This document shows, piece after piece, positions 1 to 12,009 of a DNA stretch of 64,000 nucleotides. The position numbers and the translations under genes were made by a program. The notes beneath the pieces were generated by a model, which ran no database searches, was not told the origin of the DNA, and worked only from the letters and a program-made list of their open reading frames with translations. The stretch's first letter is position 1. Each line of letters opens with the position of its first letter. Source of the DNA: Climacium dendroides (taxonomy: Eukaryota > Streptophyta > Bryopsida > Hypnales > Climaciaceae); assembly GCA_950106755.1 (NCBI GenBank), contig OX467083.1, positions 25,787,029-25,851,028 of the forward strand, in the 5' to 3' direction.

Positions 1-1
1 T

Positions 2-3000
2 GAGGTGCAGTCTCAGAATGCGAATAAATCGCTTGCTGCCAGCAATTCGGATACGGAAGTTGCCAACACAACGAAGCTCTCAAATCTGGATATAAGCAAC
101 AGCAGCAGTACACTAGAGGACGGCCAGGTGCACGAGAGCGGCCCAACCCATGAAATCAGTAAAGTAATCCCTGGAAATCTCGAAGGGACACAGGAAGGTA
201 AAGAGCAGTTTCAGCCCCTTTCTATTACCTGTCTCGGTGGATGTTCGTAAGAACTTAAGACAGCGGACACTATTTGCGACACTTTAAGCATTTCAATATA
301 CGTAGGAGTACGGTTTTCGGGAGATCACTGCAGGGCCAAGTCATGGTTACACTACTTACCAATTGAAGACCAAGCAAGTCTATTTATAGATAAGTTAACA
401 GGTCAATAGAGTAGACGGGTTCAGGTCCCTAACAGTTTTTGTATCCTCTACCTTACAGCGAGAGCAACTTATGTTAAGGGTCATTTAGTATCACAAGCGT
501 TGATTAAGATTGGCATAGATCCTAACTAGGACTCCGTCGTACTGTCCAAAAATTGAAGATTCTTTGTGTAGGTATTGAATCAATGTGGATTTTGACTTTG
601 TTAGGTGTTAGCGATAACGATACGAAAGTCTTGGAAGGAAGAGATGAAGATGTCACTGCGATTTCGGCGCCTTCCAGCAGCGGTGTAGGACTGGCTAGTG
701 GGGTTTTGGTTACCGATGGAGATGCATTGTCTGAAGACGGTATTCAAGAGACCCCTGTAAGTCCAAGCAGTAGCCGCGAAGGAACCAGTGGGTACTTAGC
801 AGGCAGTGGCAGCAGCACCACCAGCATCCACAGCGCAAGTGGAGCGGATGAAAGTGCTGATCGAATTCGGAGTCAGGAGTCTGTGCAGCCCGCGAGGCAA
901 ACTTGGGTTCCTGGAAAACGCCATCCAGAAGAGGTCTGTGTTTGCTTATTTGCGAATGGTTGTAGAGTGATTCTCACAGGGAGACGACTTTACGAGATTC
1001 TTTTCGAATTTTGACAAAATGGCACAATACCTGTGAAGGTCTCGTGGTTGAGAACCGTGGAGTGGAGTGTCGAGGAACTTACATTTCGAGATCCGTTCTC
1101 TAAGTACTCTTGAAAGAACCACATCTAGATGTGCAATTGCATGGATACCTTGCTGAACATGGAAGTCTTGTCCACTTTTTGCAGGATGACACATCACTTT
1201 CATGGAGAAAACACAAAAAACATTTCTTCATCCTCAGCAATGCAGGGAAGCCGATTTATTCCAGGTTCGCTAACATTTGAGATCTAAAATTTTGTAAGAA
1301 AAATCTTTGCCCTGAGGTCACGCAGTGTAAATGATGCATGTTATCACCCGAGCAGAGACCGGAATACACCTTCTGTTTGGTCGTTTGCGGTCACTGCTTG
1401 TACTACTTCTCAGCATCTATTCGGTTTGATGTTCTTGACTCATGTACTTAAGTTCTGAGCAGATATGGAGATGAGCACAAACTTGCAGGTTTCTCAGCGA
1501 CTTTGCAAGCTATCATGTCTTTTGTTGAAAACAGGTATGTTTGGAAATCATCCTGGAGAAACGATCAGTTATTATAGTTACAATTACTACCGTCATTGTA
1601 GTTGGCATTATTTAATCAAAATCTGGTGACTCCACGAGGGGTTGACTTCTTAAATATCAATGGATGGGTGAGGAGGATTCTGTTTATGAAGGTGTTACTA
1701 ACTTAGTGTCTGTTGGAAACGTGCCACTTGGTCACTGAAGTGGAGACACCATTCGGTTTGTTAAAGCTGGAGATCATCAGGTATGATATTTATTTTCTTT
1801 GGGATGCCCAAACCATCTGATCTGCACATCTAAGTCGTGAGGTTCCACCCTCTTCAGTCGTATGAATGATGTCGACCATCACAACCTTGTGATTTATAGA
1901 GTTACCAAATAGTCCGTGTTGTCTGACAAATTTCTCAGTACAGATCTTTCACGATATTCCTAAGGTATTCTCATGATGATGCAAATTTCTGCAGATAGTC
2001 TTTCTGGTGAAGGGCCCACTGTATCTGGTGGCAATTAGTGCGACTGAAGAGCCAGATCAAGTTATTAGGTGGCAGCTGGAACTGTTGCACGCACAGGTTT
2101 GTATCTACTTTGGCGGTTAGAGTCGTTTTTTTCTGGTTTCTGAGTGGCATGTATATGGATAAGAAAATGACCATTTTTCTTTCCCCTTGTGTGCAAGTCT
2201 GCGGCTTGTTTTTTATGCTGGTGTAAAGCTTTTACTCATTGATAGGCTCGTTTGACCAGTCAACATGCATAATCTTCATTTTCGTGATACAGCTCATTTT
2301 AATTTTGACCAAGGGAGTGGAGAAATGCTTCGTGAAAAACTCCAAGTTTGATATGCGCCCCCTGCTTGGTGGCACGGACATGGTCTTCTCTCATCTTATT
2401 CATGGATTCAGTTGGTATTAACTCCACCTTCCAATGTTGCTTTTGAAGTCTTTTACAGCAATGTTTATTTCCTTCAATCCATTAAGAAAAGTTCCTGTTT
2501 TGACTAGTTGAGTGATTTTGCAGGAATCCAGCCACTTTCCTACGCGCGTACACTTGCCTCCCTCTCCCTTATGCAATTCGACAGGCGGCTGGTGCTGCTC
2601 TTCAGGACATGCCTAATTCTAGTCCCTTGTTCAGTCTTCTAATGTGTGGTTCTAAGGTGAGTGTTGGTTTTCAAATTTCAACATCTATGACTGCTTACTA
2701 ATTTGTTATTGCGAGTTTTGAGCTCTTTTGAGCTGTGCTAAAACGGTTTTTAGGTTTCACTGCCTTACAGTTTCCTCGGTAGTGTGTAGGGCTGTAGGTT
2801 CACTTGTACAGAAGGTGTGAATGCTAGCATAGAATTCTGCGCCTTCAACTCTAATGCTCAAAACCCTGCTTGATGTTTTTCCTTAGGTCATAAGCCTTAT
2901 GAGTCCTCGTAAAAGCTCATTGTCTCCAAACGACATCCTCCTCCTCTGCAACTACGTTTCGTCTTCCGACTCTTTCAGGTGAGGCTTGGCGTTTCTGCTT

Positions 3001-5060
3001 TTTGTTTTTCAAATGTCTTGCTTTCTTAGCTGCTTACTACTAACCTTCAGTTTCTAAGCTAGTTACTCCATAATTTTTATTTTACGAAGGTTTTAAAGAT
3101 TCAAAGAGTAAGCATAACCAGTAATTTTTACGGATTTCCTGAAAGATGTTATGCATCCAAAAGAAAAAAAATCTTTCTGAAATAGAGTCCAGTTAATATT
3201 GTCGGCAGGATTTAATGAATACGAGTCGCTGTGTGCAGAACGACGGAGTCATTTTTCCCAGTGTGTCTACCAGGATATAACCCTACAGCATTTCTTTATG
3301 CATATGTGCAGTACCTGGATGTAAGTTCCTTGAAGATGAAAAAGATATTGAGTTCCTGTCTGGATCGTTTTCTGATACGAATTGTTTATATGATTTACCA
3401 AGTCATATAGTCATTTGAACTATTTGATACTGCTTTACTTCCTTTCACCTTGAAACTAGCTTCTTTACTTGCTTATCATTTTTTTTGGGCCCAGAGCGAC
3501 ACATGCCTGTTTCTTTTGACTGCCAATCCGGACGGATTTTTCCAACTGAAGGAGTTCAGGTATATCGTACAGGCATTTCTTGATTCGAAACTGTTGTTGG
3601 CATCCAATCTGCTTGTCAGAATATACGAGATGCTGTTTTATGATCGTGGAGTTTTTTTATTACTGCCAATTTATCGAAGCTTAACGTGCCTCTTCGGGCC
3701 GCAGGGCTTGAATTTAATATTAAAGTATTCAAAGCCCTTACTCAACTCACGTGATCAAGTTCTGTGTTTCCAGAGGTCGGATTGAAACCATTTTGAGACA
3801 AACCAGTGTGTTAGCTGAGGTCACAAATGCTGTGCGACGTGGAGGCCTACGTGTAGAGCACTTACTTGAGTCGAAGGCAAGTTCTACGTTGGATTCCAAA
3901 ACAAGTTCTATTTTTGGCTCCGACGGTGACCATGAGTTACATGGTCCAGCCGGAGTTACCAGGCAGTTTGCTGCAGGAACTGGAGGACCTGCAGGGCTTT
4001 GGCATTTTATTTACAGAAGCAGCTTTTTGGATCAGTATGTGGCTTCAGAATTTTCTCCTCCACTACACATCCGAAGTGCTCAGAAAAGGTACATCAATCT
4101 TTGTTAACCGTTAAGTGCTCAAATTAGAAATAGAAATCCATTTTGGAAGCTAATTTTCGATTGTAGTTATTAAAATCAATCTTCTATTGTTCACAAATGT
4201 AGGACACATTTCTCTTTTCTTTTGGTACATTCTGTCACCTTCCTTGAAGCGTCCTAAGTGATTTATTTCAAGTCCTTTAGATATGGAAGCTGTCACTTTT
4301 GACCACTTGAGGATTTGGGAGTTAAGTAGTACCATCCATATACTGCTTCTATGTTGTGTAATTATTTGGGACTTCGTGGAACTAACTTATACTGCTTGGG
4401 CATACAGATTATACAGGGCCTATCAAAAACTATATACGTCCATGCACGGTGCCGACACTGCAGGACCACATAAAATGCAATACCGACGTGATGAACATCA
4501 TGGTCTGTCTCTTTTTATTTTTAACTCATCTCTTCTGTAGTTATCGCTAATGGATGTTTCAAACTTTTATTGCTTGAGACGGACATAACTGACGTATCTT
4601 GTGGGTTCTGTCCAGTGTTGTTGTCCTGGAAAACCTCTGATTTTGAGTTTTATGCGGCTTTTGACCCATTGGCAGACAAGGTACATCTTGTTGTTTGAGG
4701 GATTTGGGGGAGGGGGGGAGGGGGGGGAGGGGGGGGGAGGGGGGGAGGGATTTGAGATGCATATTTTTTTAAATACGTATGGTTGTTTATTTGACTGTGT
4801 TGCATTCATCATGCTCTGTTAATGCTCTCATGGGAATGCCTGAGGTAAGTTGCCCAATTAATTCACGCCTAATGGTTATGTCAGTAACTATATAACCTTG
4901 AAGTCCTGAGATCTCAGCTTCTAGCGGACTCATCTTGTTCTGATCAACTGTCTTGATGGTGCAGAGCTCTTCTGTGGCTGTTTGTAATCGTGTTTGCCAA
5001 TGGGTGCGAGATATGGAAAGTGAGATCTTCTTGCTGGGAGCCACCCCTTTCAGTTGGTAA
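2..5060 (+). CDS. MON1: Vacuolar fusion protein MON1 (SAND family), 5' end outside the window
   Basis: MON1 pairs with CCZ1 as the exchange factor for Rab7/RABG on late endosomes, driving the Rab5-to-Rab7 switch and fusion with the vacuole. I join 15 exons: 2-197, 605-933, 1185-1264, 1463-1534, 1741-1780, 1995-2096, 2293-2414, 2524-2656, 2887-2978, 3239-3320, 3495-3559, 3774-4088, 4408-4502, 4616-4680, 4965-5060. Every join keeps frame with GT-AG introns. The first two exons encode a Ser/Asp/Glu-rich disordered tail. The longin-type core follows ([64 protein letters not shown]), then [42 protein letters not shown] and the family-typical C-terminus ending in FSW. The true start codon probably lies left of position 1. 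No frameshift or lost core motif was seen. Assignment rests on remembered similarity to plant MON1 proteins. Confidence 0.93.
4706..4748 (+). repeat. G-rich tract inside a MON1 intron
   Basis: Successive runs of four to nine G separated by single A fill the intron that follows the exon ending at 4680. Many G runs of three or more with one-base loops fit the G-quadruplex pattern. The tract lies on the coding strand, so the pre-mRNA would also be G-rich. Confidence 0.85.
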
Positions 5061-5297
5061 ACCCTATCGCAGGCTGAAATGCTTTTACTGGTAGACTTAG
5101 TAGATGATACAATCGATTTTTCATTATTTACAGAGTCCAACAGGTTTATGTAGACAGCATATTTGCTGTAGACATTAATTCTTATCAAGTAGTGATTGCA
5201 CAATGCGTATGTACAATACCACTCATTAAATATTTGGAACTTCTCTTCTCCTTGTTGTCCATTTCACCTTTTTGTTGTGTCAAAAGGTGCGCATTAA

Positions 5298-6279
5298 GAT
5301 TCTTCAGACTCAAGCCGCGGATTCAAACTGTTCAGGCAATTATTGGTTGACATTGTGATGGAAGGAGTGCTAAACTTGTTTCCAATCCGCGTGTTCGTTA
5401 TCGATTGATTTGCGACACTTGAAAGAGTGGCTAAGATTCATAAACTACTACTTTATAGATCATGATTCCTCACAAATCTTACTCCAAATGACCAACTGGG
5501 TTACATCTTCTGGTGGCAAATTGCAAGTCTTGCGAATCTTGTCATGTAAAGAGAGGTGTCGATTCAAGCAGGTGCAATTGAGTCTGTGAACAGTCATCTT
5601 TGGAGCTCGTAAGACCAGCAATAACCTTAGCAGCTCGCAAGGGGGCACAGTGCGTCAGGTATGTGGAATCGAACATTGTGTTTCGTTTTGATATCATGTA
5701 TGTGTCGTCGTACTAGTCTGGCTAAATACGAGATATCTTATCGTGGACACAGCTGGATTACAGTATGGTTTCTACATTAGTAGGTGATTTGAGATCTTCA
5801 TCATAGTTGTCACGGCATTCTAGTATTTAATATGATTTTTGTGAGCTGCGCTAACACCTTTTTACTTGAATGAATTTTGTGGCTGCAAATTCAAATATAC
5901 GGCAATAATCAGACTTCCTCTTCTAGGATAATGTGCTGTTGACATAGCTCACTCTCGATTTGGAATCAGGAGTGATCAAGACCTCCGGATACCTTATAAT
6001 TGATTTGGCCTTTCTAAAAGCAATGGATTGCTGTTGTTTTGGGACTAGTTGCATAATGCTTACATAATATTCAACTCTTTGCAGTTCTCTTCAAGCGATC
6101 TGTTGAAATCATGTTTGCTGGTGAGAGCCTTCGGTACTGGGGAAAGCTGGATTGTATTTCACAACACAGACCCTGCGGTTGTATTCAAAGAGGAAGGTTC
6201 ATTGGACGACCTCTGCCAGTAGTTTGGCGCTGACTTGGCTGCTAAGCGTGACCTGTGTGCCACATGTACAAATAAAGGT
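5298..6279 (+). pseudogene. Unrecognised coding remnant downstream of MON1
   Basis: Three pieces read like real protein. At about 5300-5405 one frame gives GFKLFRQLLVDIVMEGVLNL and continues to RVFVID before a TGA. A shifted frame at about 5400-5585 gives LRHLKEWLRFINYYFIDHDS followed by QMTNWVTSSGGKLQVLRIL, then a TGA that is followed in the same frame by TVIFGARKTSNN. After a good acceptor (CTTTGCAG ending at 6084) the frame gives LVRAFGTGESWIVFHNTDPA and ends in a TAG at about 6222. An AATAAA lies near 6273. The frameshift and internal stop suggest a decayed gene, although small undetected introns could rescue it. I do not recognise the family. Confidence 0.35.
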
Positions 6280-6617
6280 GTTTATATTATGAATTTTTCC
6301 ATGATAATTTGTGCTTTTGTATGTAATACTTTTGAAGACATTTGATACGAGTATGATTTCACTTCATGAACGTATGCCCAAGGCTCCAAGTTGAGGGTTT
6401 AACAAACCATCACCAACGGAGGAAACTTCTTTTTTGTTTCAGTGTTCATTCATTTAGGCATTTAACCCCGCACATGAATTCTATTTGTATTTGCTTATGT
6501 GATGCAATTACACACATAAGCCCATGTATAATTTTGACCAATTTTCACATTATTTAACGAATGTTCACCATCAATAGGATTGCAAAGAGAATCCAAATGT
6601 GACAACCAAATTTGTTA

Positions 6618-6883
6618 TGGACTACATAAAATGTAACAATTGAAAATTCGAAAATGAAAACTTTGCTATAGATGAAAATCTATCAAAGTCTTTCTATTAG
6701 CATTCTAAATTGCAATTTTTGAAGCTTGAAGAAATGATTCAACCCTATGTATTTGAATAATTATAGTTTAGAAGTTATTGATATCAATCATTTATCCCAT
6801 GAGTGTCCACTAGCTAAAAGTATTGAATTTCTTATCATGGAAAAATGAATAATTTATAGGAATGTTACATTTTATGTAGTCCA
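6618..6883. mobile_element. MITE-like element with 21-bp perfect terminal inverted repeats
   Basis: Positions 6618-6638 read TGGACTACATAAAATGTAAC plus A, and 6863-6883 are the exact reverse complement. The 266-bp interior is AT-rich and non-coding. No clean target-site duplication is visible, so the superfamily is not assigned. Confidence 0.6.
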
Positions 6884-7766
6884 CTTCAATAAAAGAAAAT
6901 AGCAAGTTATCAATATCAATAGAATAAATTAAAATACTATGCATGTATAGTATTTTTTTTAATGGTAAAAATGTTTTAACTTGTCTAAAGAATTAAATGG
7001 AATCATTTTTATATTCTCTAACAATAAATGCTTTGAAAGATGTTGTAATTGATCATCCATTTAAGTGGCAAAAAATAGTCCCTTAGGTCCTCGTTATCCA
7101 TACCTTAAATTGGATTGTTTGTTTTGATTGTTTTATTTTGTTTGTTATGTTGAGATCCCCTGGACTATGTGTCCCCCAATTGCATGCTTAGTACCGTCAG
7201 AAAGCCCTTGGCAAGGAGGGGTGCACCATCTTGGTTTTGTAGCATTCCAACTCACGGTGGGAAAGTTATTGAATTTCAAATTTTTTATGAATAAAAAAAT
7301 TAGAAAAATACTTTTATTTTAATTTTGACTGTGGCAACAACACAAGACATACTGGTACTATTTGAAATGAATAATTTAGAAAACTTTAACAAAAAAAAGC
7401 AAAATATACCAATAGGAAGAAGAAATCGTATATTGCATTTTTGAATGATAAAAATGTGTTTTGGTACTCAACCGCAACCTTTTAAAGTGGAGTTTTTTAT
7501 TTTTAGTTCAAATGCTAAAAGCCATCAAAGAGTATAACCTTCAATTGGCTACCTATTAGAAACCGTATATATTTTGGGACTACACCTAACTTCTAGAATA
7601 CTAATTACAAATTAAAATATAGCACAATTTCTTCCAAAAATTCAAAAAATAGACTTTGAAAGCTATAATTATTTTGTTACTTGGAACTGTTTAAATCTTG
7701 GCTATGGTTTGTCTCACTTGAAGTTGAATCCAATAACATTTGGCACTATCAACTTAATCATTGTAG

Positions 7767-8345
7767 TACCAAGCCAAGATGGCTTGGTATGAATTAAAAT
7801 ATAGTGCAATTTTAAGTTTAGCACCTATATCATTATTATTACTAATTTTTGGTGGAACAAATGATTTTCATCCACAATGACTGTTGTTCATTCTAAAATA
7901 CATCCATGAAAAAAATTGGATTTCTTTTAGAAAATTTGATATTTGGTATGAATTTTCTTTATGATTTCTTCAAATTGAACTATAGTGAATTCAAATTGTC
8001 TTTCTTCATGCTTCTTCTTTGATAAAGAAAGTAAGGTGTGTGCATCTATAATCATCCTTGCCCAAAATGAAACACCTACATTTGAATCTAAATACGTCAT
8101 TGAAATCTAAATATTGATTAATTATATAATATGTAAGGCAGAAGCACCCTAAACCAATCTTATAAATCTAAAATTTTCAAAATGTATAGGTTATGTATAT
8201 GAATGAAGAAAATGGTTTGGGATTTCGTTGGAATTTCACTTTCATCATTTATATCTTTCTTTTGGCATCCAAAAAAAACATTTTTTTATACTAGTTCTAA
8301 TTGTAATTGCTTATTTTCAAAAAAATTCAATATCTTGGCTTGGTA
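7767..8345. mobile_element. Possible small element with 14-bp terminal inverted repeats
   Basis: TACCAAGCCAAGAT at 7767-7780 is matched by its exact reverse complement at 8332-8345. The interior is AT-rich and non-coding. Flanking duplications are unconvincing, so this is a tentative call. Confidence 0.4.
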
Positions 8346-9633
8346 TTAGAATAAACACTCTTTAGCTTGTATTATTGGGAATACATACTTCTACCTTACA
8401 CAATCAAAAAGCCTAGATGAAAGCCTAGGCATTAGGCAAGTTGAATGTCAATTTTGGTCACCTTAAGGCAATATTTCCAAAATTTAAAGCTTATCCATTT
8501 ATTGCATACTAAATAAAGGACATTTGAATGCTCTTTCACTTGCCAATAAAATCCAATCAAAATTATTTATATTTAATAATAGTAAATATGCTCAATTGCT
8601 AATAGTGTTTATTATAGGTGCACTCACCTCATATGCATCTCAAATTATTGGCTAAAATGTACAATCCAAATTCATTTCACGTAATAAACATAGATGCATA
8701 TAGCATACCTAAAGGTCAAGCTGAAAATTCCTTGCTGAATAATTAATTAAAGTTGACAAATGTGATTCAATAATGTCTAAAAATAAAAAGAATAATCTTT
8801 TTCAAAAATTAAAAAATAATAATACTCTAGAAATTCCGTAATCTATTTTAGAATATTTTTTACTGGACATGACTACCAAGTATGATAGCCACTATAACAA
8901 TAGATCTTAGGTCAAATATAGAAGCCATGATGTCATTGACAAGGAAAGCGTTGAAGCCACCCTAATTTACACATTATAGGGAAGCCTAATCAATCTTACT
9001 TGTTTGTTTTCTTATCCATAGTGACATGGTTGCAATGCAGAATCTCACTTGTAGTAGCATGAAAGTGACTACGATGGAGAGGTTGTAGATGAAGCTTCAT
9101 AAAGTGTTCAATTGTGTGATGCAAGATTCAAAGTTTAATGAAGAATTTTCAACATGATTGTATTAACTAAAGAGTGCGTAGTAGTTTAGAGGCCACAACA
9201 AGCATTGCCAATGTACCATACAAGGGCCTTGGAGTGACATACCCACAAAGATAATGAAGAAGGTGATGGTTGCGTTGGATCAATTTTTTGTTGTGAACTT
9301 AGGGCCCATCTTGAAGATGCTCTTACATGAAAAGCAACATGTTACAACCACTATTGGCCTCCTTAGCAACATATTTGTTTTGGGCAACCTATTGCAAAAT
9401 ACCAACATTAAAAAGGCCTTTCCAACAAGAATATAGAAAATTATTTTAGAGTTTTTTTACCTACATGTCACCAAATCCATCCAAATGAGGGCCAAAGATT
9501 TACCAAATTTTTCTTATTATAGTCAACCTTGAAACTTGAATAGAAAAAGACAACTCAAAATAGTATAAATTGGTATCTTTAGCTCTACAAACACAAGTGA
9601 CATGGCTAAATGGAAATAAAACTTATATGTTCC

Positions 9634-10136
9634 CCAGCCATTTGGCTAGAGTGAATTGAACCCCTCACTCATTGTTGAGGAAAAATAGTGAAATTTTTAT
9701 TTGCCACACGTGATAAAATTTGCAAATTTTGAATTCATATTTGCAATCAGAGACCCCGAATTCACTAGGAGGGATGTAGTAGATAAATTAATCAAGCACA
9801 AAATAGGAATTTTTTTTTCTTTACATGCACCCCTAGAATGACTTTGAGGGGACGGGCGAGGGTCAGGGAGAATTCACCCCCTCATTGCCCCGGCCAAGGT
9901 TAATTGTGAAAAAAGCCCCCTATTTTTTTGCCATGATTTTTTACATTTCTCCATCACCCCTAGCTAATTTGGGGCCGCTGATTGCAAATCTGAATTCAGA
10001 ATTTGCAAAAAAAAATTATCTGATTGCAAATAAAAAATTCTACAGCGTTTTCCCCAGGGGTAAAACGGGGCAATGAGGGGGTCAGTTCACCCTGGCCGAC
10101 GGGGCGAGGGGTCAGTTCACCCCGACCAGCCATTTG
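9634..10136. mobile_element. MITE-like element flanked by an 11-bp direct repeat
   Basis: CCAGCCATTTG occurs at 9634-9644 and again at 10126-10136. Just inside these copies the left end reads GCTAGAGTGAATTGAACCCC. The right end, reverse complemented, starts TCGGGGTGAACTGACCCCTC, giving imperfect inverted termini. A second inverted pair, ACCCCCTCATTGCCCC near 9876-9891 and GGGGCAATGAGGGGGT near 10067-10082, lies further in. An 11-bp duplication is in the range known for Mutator-type elements. The interior has no transposase. Confidence 0.5.
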
Positions 10137-10140
10137 AAGG

Positions 10141-11890
10141 GCTATAAACCCTTAAACCCTCCACTGGGCGGCGGGTGGCCCGTGGCCGGTGGCGAGTGTC
10201 GGTGCTCTCCGAGGCGGTCACCGTGGCGAGCAGAACGCGACGAACGCGACGGATGCGATGGCGAGAGGGTTCGCCCTGTAGCGAGTCAAGGAGTCACTGA
10301 CTCACTGGACGACCCAGCCACACTTCCAATTTTTCCGGCGGTGGGGCCTGCTCCCTGTTGCCCTCGTTCCACCATCGCTGCCCTGCCTTCTAGCCACCAC
10401 ACCAAGTTTCCACAGTGCCTCCCTCAGTTGTCTGTCGCTCTCTCCACCAAGCCTCACTTCCCTTCTACCTGCCACTGCTTTCGTGGTGTGCCACCTAGCC
10501 CTCCTGCATCGCTTCAGCTTCCGTCTTCACTTTCCTCCACTTAGGGTTTCACTTCCGTCGCCAATCTTGCAGCTACAGCTGCTGCTTGCCTCGGCGCATC
10601 GGCTTCTCCGTCGGGAACGTCCTGCCTTTTCTTCCAGGTACGCCCTCGCGTCGCCTACTTATGGTCAGTGGGGGTTCACTTTTGCTTCCGTGCGTTTTTA
10701 TTGTTGTAGACTGGGTGGGCTTTCGTTGGGACAATTTTTTTGAAACGGAGTGGATTGCGGAATCGGAAGAGAGGTGTGTGATTTTTTTTTTTTTAATTTT
10801 TTTTTTTGAGATTGATCATGTTTTGATTTCAGCTTCGAGTTTGGGAAAACTCTATGTGTGACTGACGATCTCAGCAAGTGAACTGTTCTGGAGCTGGCTC
10901 TACGCGATCAATTTTATTTATTTATTATTTATTTTTGAGTTGTCTTTTTTCCTGACGGGATGGCGGTAGGGTTTGTGATTCTCTGCATTTAGGTGCGTGT
11001 ATGGAGTTGGCAAGATTCTCCACGGTGCTTGCTTTCGGGGGAGAGAGTCTCTCAGATTTAGTTCATGATATTTATTTTTCTAGATCGTAGCTTGTGATCA
11101 GAATCACCGGCTTATTCGGGATAGTGTTTACTTTTTAAAATCAGGGTATTTTGGAGAGGTTTTGTAGTAATCATTAGTTACTGTATCGAACATGTCAGAT
11201 TTTCGTGTGCGGCGAGTTTGGATAGTTCTTGAATTTCTGGGTGGGTGGGTGGTTGGGAAGTGCTTTTTTAGAGCGGGAGGTGATACTAAGCTAGTCTTTG
11301 TTGCGATAGGCAGTCCATTTCGTGAGTACTTTGAAAATTTGAATAGTTTGCAAATTCTGAAGGACTTACAGGTTTTGCGGAAGGAAAGTTTTATTACGCA
11401 ATGCCTGCGAAAGGTGTTAGTGCTGGTGTTCCATTGTTTGATTGCAATAGATGGTAGGATCGAATAGAGTTCATTTGTGAGATCTCAATTCTCGCCACTA
11501 ATGGTTGCCTCGTGCGATATTTGGAGTATGTATATTTTGCCTGGTTAGAAGTAACTGTGCTCTTAGTAAATGGATTGTTATTGGTGTATAGGTTGTGTAA
11601 GAAGCCTTTTATGACGTCTGACCGATTTTCAGTTTAGGGTTTTAATATATACTTCTCAGTAAGATGTGTCTCGTGTTTTTTTTATAATAAGTTAAAACAG
11701 GAAATTCGGCCAGCGTGATGGTACCATCTTGGCAGACAGAGGCGTGATAAAAATTTGGTTAGTGTCGGTGTGATGGGATTGTTCGTTTCTATCGTTAAAT
11801 AGACAGACGTGAACGTATGTTTTATGTGTGTGACGAACGTTTGTCGAGTCTGACGTGTGTGTTTATATTGTGGAATTGTCTTTGTACAGA
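10141..11890 (+). promoter_or_regulatory. Promoter, leader exon and leader intron of the ceramidase gene
   Basis: A TATA-like TATAAAC sits at 10143-10149. The following 10160-10638 is GC- and CT-rich and contains no convincing start codon in a conserved frame. It ends in TTCTTCCAG followed by GTACGC, a good donor. Tracts of T and AT follow, and an acceptor TCTTTGTACAG ends at 11890, leaving about 120 nt of leader before the ATG at 12010. I therefore read this as a 5' leader with a 1.25-kb intron. The open frames in it are not supported as protein. Confidence 0.5.
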
Positions 11891-12009
11891 CTTGACTTAA
11901 GGAGCTTAGCGAGTTCAATTGTAATGGAGACCAGAGTTCATTCGTCTTCAAATTGAAGGATGTCGAGACGGAAAAGGTGGATTTAACCTATTGAGCCCCT
12001 GTTTGTGCA

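Larger units (their letters stand above)
6300..9633. other. AT-rich intergenic spacer
   Basis: No supportable gene is visible. The sequence is strongly AT-rich with short homopolymers. It contains the two inverted-repeat elements listed separately at 6618-6883 and 7767-8345. A short open stretch at 9254-9436 has no recognisable domain and is probably fortuitous or the trace of an old transposon. Confidence 0.6.

Noticed and set aside
10134..10861. Open + strand frames of 80-136 codons before the ceramidase gene
   Set aside because: They lie in the GC/CT-rich leader and its intron, show no domain and are interrupted by a clear donor site.
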